Assembly: GCA_001801685.1 (NCBI GenBank)
Contig: MGYJ01000073.1
Span: forward strand, 1-32,458
DNA: 32,458 bases
Reading direction: 5' to 3'
DNA from: Gammaproteobacteria bacterium RIFCSPHIGHO2_12_FULL_63_22
GTDB taxonomy: Bacteria > Pseudomonadota > Gammaproteobacteria > Xanthomonadales > Xanthomonadaceae
The notes under the pieces are model-generated. The model was not told the origin of the DNA. It did not search any database and saw only the letters and a list, made by a program, of their open reading frames with translations. Shown piece by piece: positions 31,494 through 32,458 of the stretch (the first letter of the stretch is position 1; each line of letters opens with the position of its first letter). The position numbers were made by a program, and so were the translations under genes.

Positions 31494-31706
31494 CTATAGA
31501 TCCTGCGGACGAAGGCCCGTGTTCTTGGCTATGCGGACGAGCATGTTGGGACCGATCTCGTCGCCATCGTGGAAGGCAAACGCGTAGTCCGGCCAGCCAT
31601 CGCGGGAGAGTGTCTTGTTTGAACCAGACTGACGCTTAATCGACCAGCCAATGGCGAGTAAGGCCGCAAGAACCCTTCTGGCCTTTGTAGACGGCCACTG
31701 ACTCAC
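31494..31706 (-). CDS. hicA: HicA-family toxin (cassette), catalytic His replaced
   Basis: 70 aa, the usual size of HicA mRNA interferases (dsRBD-like fold). The opening STKARRVLAALLAIGWSIKR and the ending YAFAFHDGDEIGPNMLVRIA followed by KNTGLRPQDL are typical of a HicA subfamily. The family normally has G-S-H just after the first strand; here it reads RQSGSNKTL with N30 (codon AAC), one base from His (CAC). The toxin may be inactive. Start GTG overlaps the hicB stop (GTGA). Confidence 0.88.
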   Translation of the reverse strand: MSQWPSTKARRVLAALLAIGWSIKRQSGSNKTLSRDGWPDYAFAFHDGDEIGPNMLVRIAKNTGLRPQDL

Positions 31707-31912
31707 GCAGCGGCTGGCACTGAAATTGTCAGATCAATCGGGCGAATCTCGCCGTTTTCGATGCGCTCGGCGAGAACCCGCAGCGCCAGAATCTCTGCTT
31801 TTCCCATGGCCTCGTCGGCCGTTGCGCCATACGCGAGGACGCCAGGTAGCTCGGGGATCTCGGCCAGCCACCGGCCGTCGGCCTCGCGCTCAAATTCGAT
31901 GCTGAAATTCAT
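31703..31912 (-). CDS. hicB: HicB-family antitoxin (cassette)
   Basis: 69 aa. The partial RNase-H-like HicB fold is seen: FSIEFEREADGRWLAEIPEL, then PGVLAYGATADEAMGKAEIL. There is no C-terminal DNA-binding domain, common for short HicB proteins; autorepression may then need other factors. GGAGG lies 5 bp before the ATG, which rejects the longer reading to 31951. Antitoxin-first order and GTGA coupling to hicA are seen. The cassette is about 565 bp. Confidence 0.92.
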   Translation of the reverse strand: MNFSIEFEREADGRWLAEIPELPGVLAYGATADEAMGKAEILALRVLAERIENGEIRPIDLTISVPAAA

Positions 31913-31958
31913 GGGTACCTCCAGGTCGGGGCCATTGTAGCGCATCGCCAAATTGGGG

Positions 31959-32045
31959 GTCTAACGCCTGAGTTAAGGGGACGCCCGCGTGGAGCTTTGC
32001 GTAATGCTAGCTATCACAGCGTTCCCCTTGAATGAATAGTTAGGC
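31959..32045 (-). repeat. intact attC, long type
   Basis: 87 bp, the same length and outer arms as the site at 31395, differing at about six or seven positions, mostly in the centre (for example GAGCTTTGCGTAATGCTAGC against GAGCGTTGCGTGATGCAAGC). Cores are GTCTAAC (31959-31965) and GTTAGGC (32039-32045), the latter perfect. Confidence 0.95.
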
Positions 32046-32423
32046 TGCACGCGACTTGAGCAAAAGGACGTTAATGCTGGAGCCAATGATTCCGAAAGCG
32101 GCGCCAAGGCCTACAACCATCGCGAGCGTGAAAGCCCAGATTCCTGCGCCGAATTGTTCGGCTGGCACTCGGCCGGGTCCAATGGCCCAGGACACCGCCC
32201 ATCCAGCGGTTGCGTCGACAAAGCCAAGCGACGCCCCCAGTAGAACGCCCCGCCAAAAACCGAACCTACGGGCTGCCGCGAAGCTAAGTCCTACGTATAG
32301 CAGAACTGAAACAGGCAGGCCGTACATGTACGGGAACGGTACGGCGATAGATGCCCATGATCCGAGAGCATCGAACGCTACCAAGACGAAGGAAGAAAGC
32401 AGCACGAATGTTAAGAATCGCAA
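32040..32423 (-). CDS. cassette-encoded four-span membrane protein
   Basis: 127 aa from a TTG start with GGAG 5 bp upstream. Spans lie at about residues 3-22, 34-50, 58-80 and 93-120 (AFTLAMVVGLGAAFGIIGSS). No family recognised. The TAA stop lies inside the attC core at 32039-32045. This is the right-most complete cassette seen, about 480 bp, hence the youngest by position within the window. Confidence 0.7.
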   Translation of the reverse strand: MRFLTFVLLSSFVLVAFDALGSWASIAVPFPYMYGLPVSVLLYVGLSFAAARRFGFWRGVLLGASLGFVDATAGWAVSWAIGPGRVPAEQFGAGIWAFTLAMVVGLGAAFGIIGSSINVLLLKSRAA

Positions 32424-32438
32424 GAGAACTCCAATGAA

Positions 32439-32458
32439 GCCTAACGCCTGAGTTAAGG
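32439..32458 (-). repeat. attC, cut by the window edge
   Basis: The last 20 bases, GCCTAACGCCTGAGTTAAGG, are the start of another intact attC (distal core and adjacent arm). It shows that the array goes on to the right. Confidence 0.92.

Larger units (their letters stand above)
27541..32458 (-). mobile_element. distal part of a chromosomal integron cassette array
   Basis: Eleven attC or attC-like sites divide this region into minus-strand cassettes of roughly 330-670 bp in the intact part. The intact sites read, on the minus strand, GCCTAACTATTCATTCAAGG at the gene-proximal end and TTAACTCAGGCGTTAGGC at the other, the same polarity as the well-known aadA attC. Therefore the genes precede their attC on the minus strand, and attI and the integrase should lie to the right of 32458. 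No intI is in the window. The array continues past the right edge, because a fresh attC begins at 32439. The left limit is set by the last recognisable, decayed site. Confidence 0.9.

Noticed and set aside
27541-32458. The array read in the plus orientation with the integrase on the left
   Set aside because: All cassette genes are on the minus strand, their stops fall in or near the R'' side, and arm asymmetry matches the aadA attC only on the minus strand. No integrase is found to the left; xerD at 5290 lacks the IntI-specific insert and is far away.

Overview
The window reads as a chromosomal segment of a GC-rich gammaproteobacterium, most likely of the order Xanthomonadales (Lysobacter/Luteimonas/Xanthomonas relatives). 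The pepA-holC pair divergent from lptF-lptG is an arrangement I associate with that group, and the PepA and HolC sequences look xanthomonad-like. The integron attC sites at the right end also resemble the xanthomonad type. The taxonomic call is an inference from gene content; no rRNA gene or other marker is present.

Layout. Positions 1-562 hold no convincing gene, but contain two inverted copies of a ~132-bp palindromic repeat. Positions 563-6243 are a housekeeping core: holC and pepA on the minus strand, lptF-lptG (LPS export permease) on the plus strand, an RDD membrane protein, and xerD. Positions 6280-9773 encode a large secreted LamG / purple-acid-phosphatase-like / FN3 protein, translationally coupled to a TPR protein.

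Positions 9733-16543 are a long minus-strand train of small genes, many overlapping by ATGA. It includes a VIT-family transporter, a VOC protein, a cupin, YjdM/PhnA, two NTF2-like proteins, DUF1801, MAPEG, and a PadR-HAAS regulatory pair with a strong, apparently leaderless promoter. katG (16743-18941) stands alone on the plus strand, with an OxyR-like site upstream and a strong hairpin downstream. Positions 18995-27479 are again almost entirely minus-strand accessory genes: secreted cupin, MgtC, VOC proteins, subtilase, small membrane proteins, methyltransferase, di-haem cytochrome c lipoprotein, DHFR-like reductase and NTF2-like protein. A CsbD stress gene is the only plus-strand gene there.

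The most remarkable part is about 27541-32458: the distal end of a sedentary chromosomal integron. Eleven attC sites (full, degenerate or partial) separate minus-strand cassettes. The attC polarity matches the genes, so the integrase and attI should lie to the right, outside the window. Sites are nearly intact on the right and progressively decayed on the left, as expected for an array whose oldest cassettes are farthest from attI. Cassettes include a HigBA and a HicBA toxin-antitoxin pair, DsrE-, DUF3088- and DUF4395-like proteins, and several proteins I do not recognise. The HicA toxin carries Asn where the family normally has its catalytic His. No tRNA, rRNA, CRISPR array or transposase was seen.
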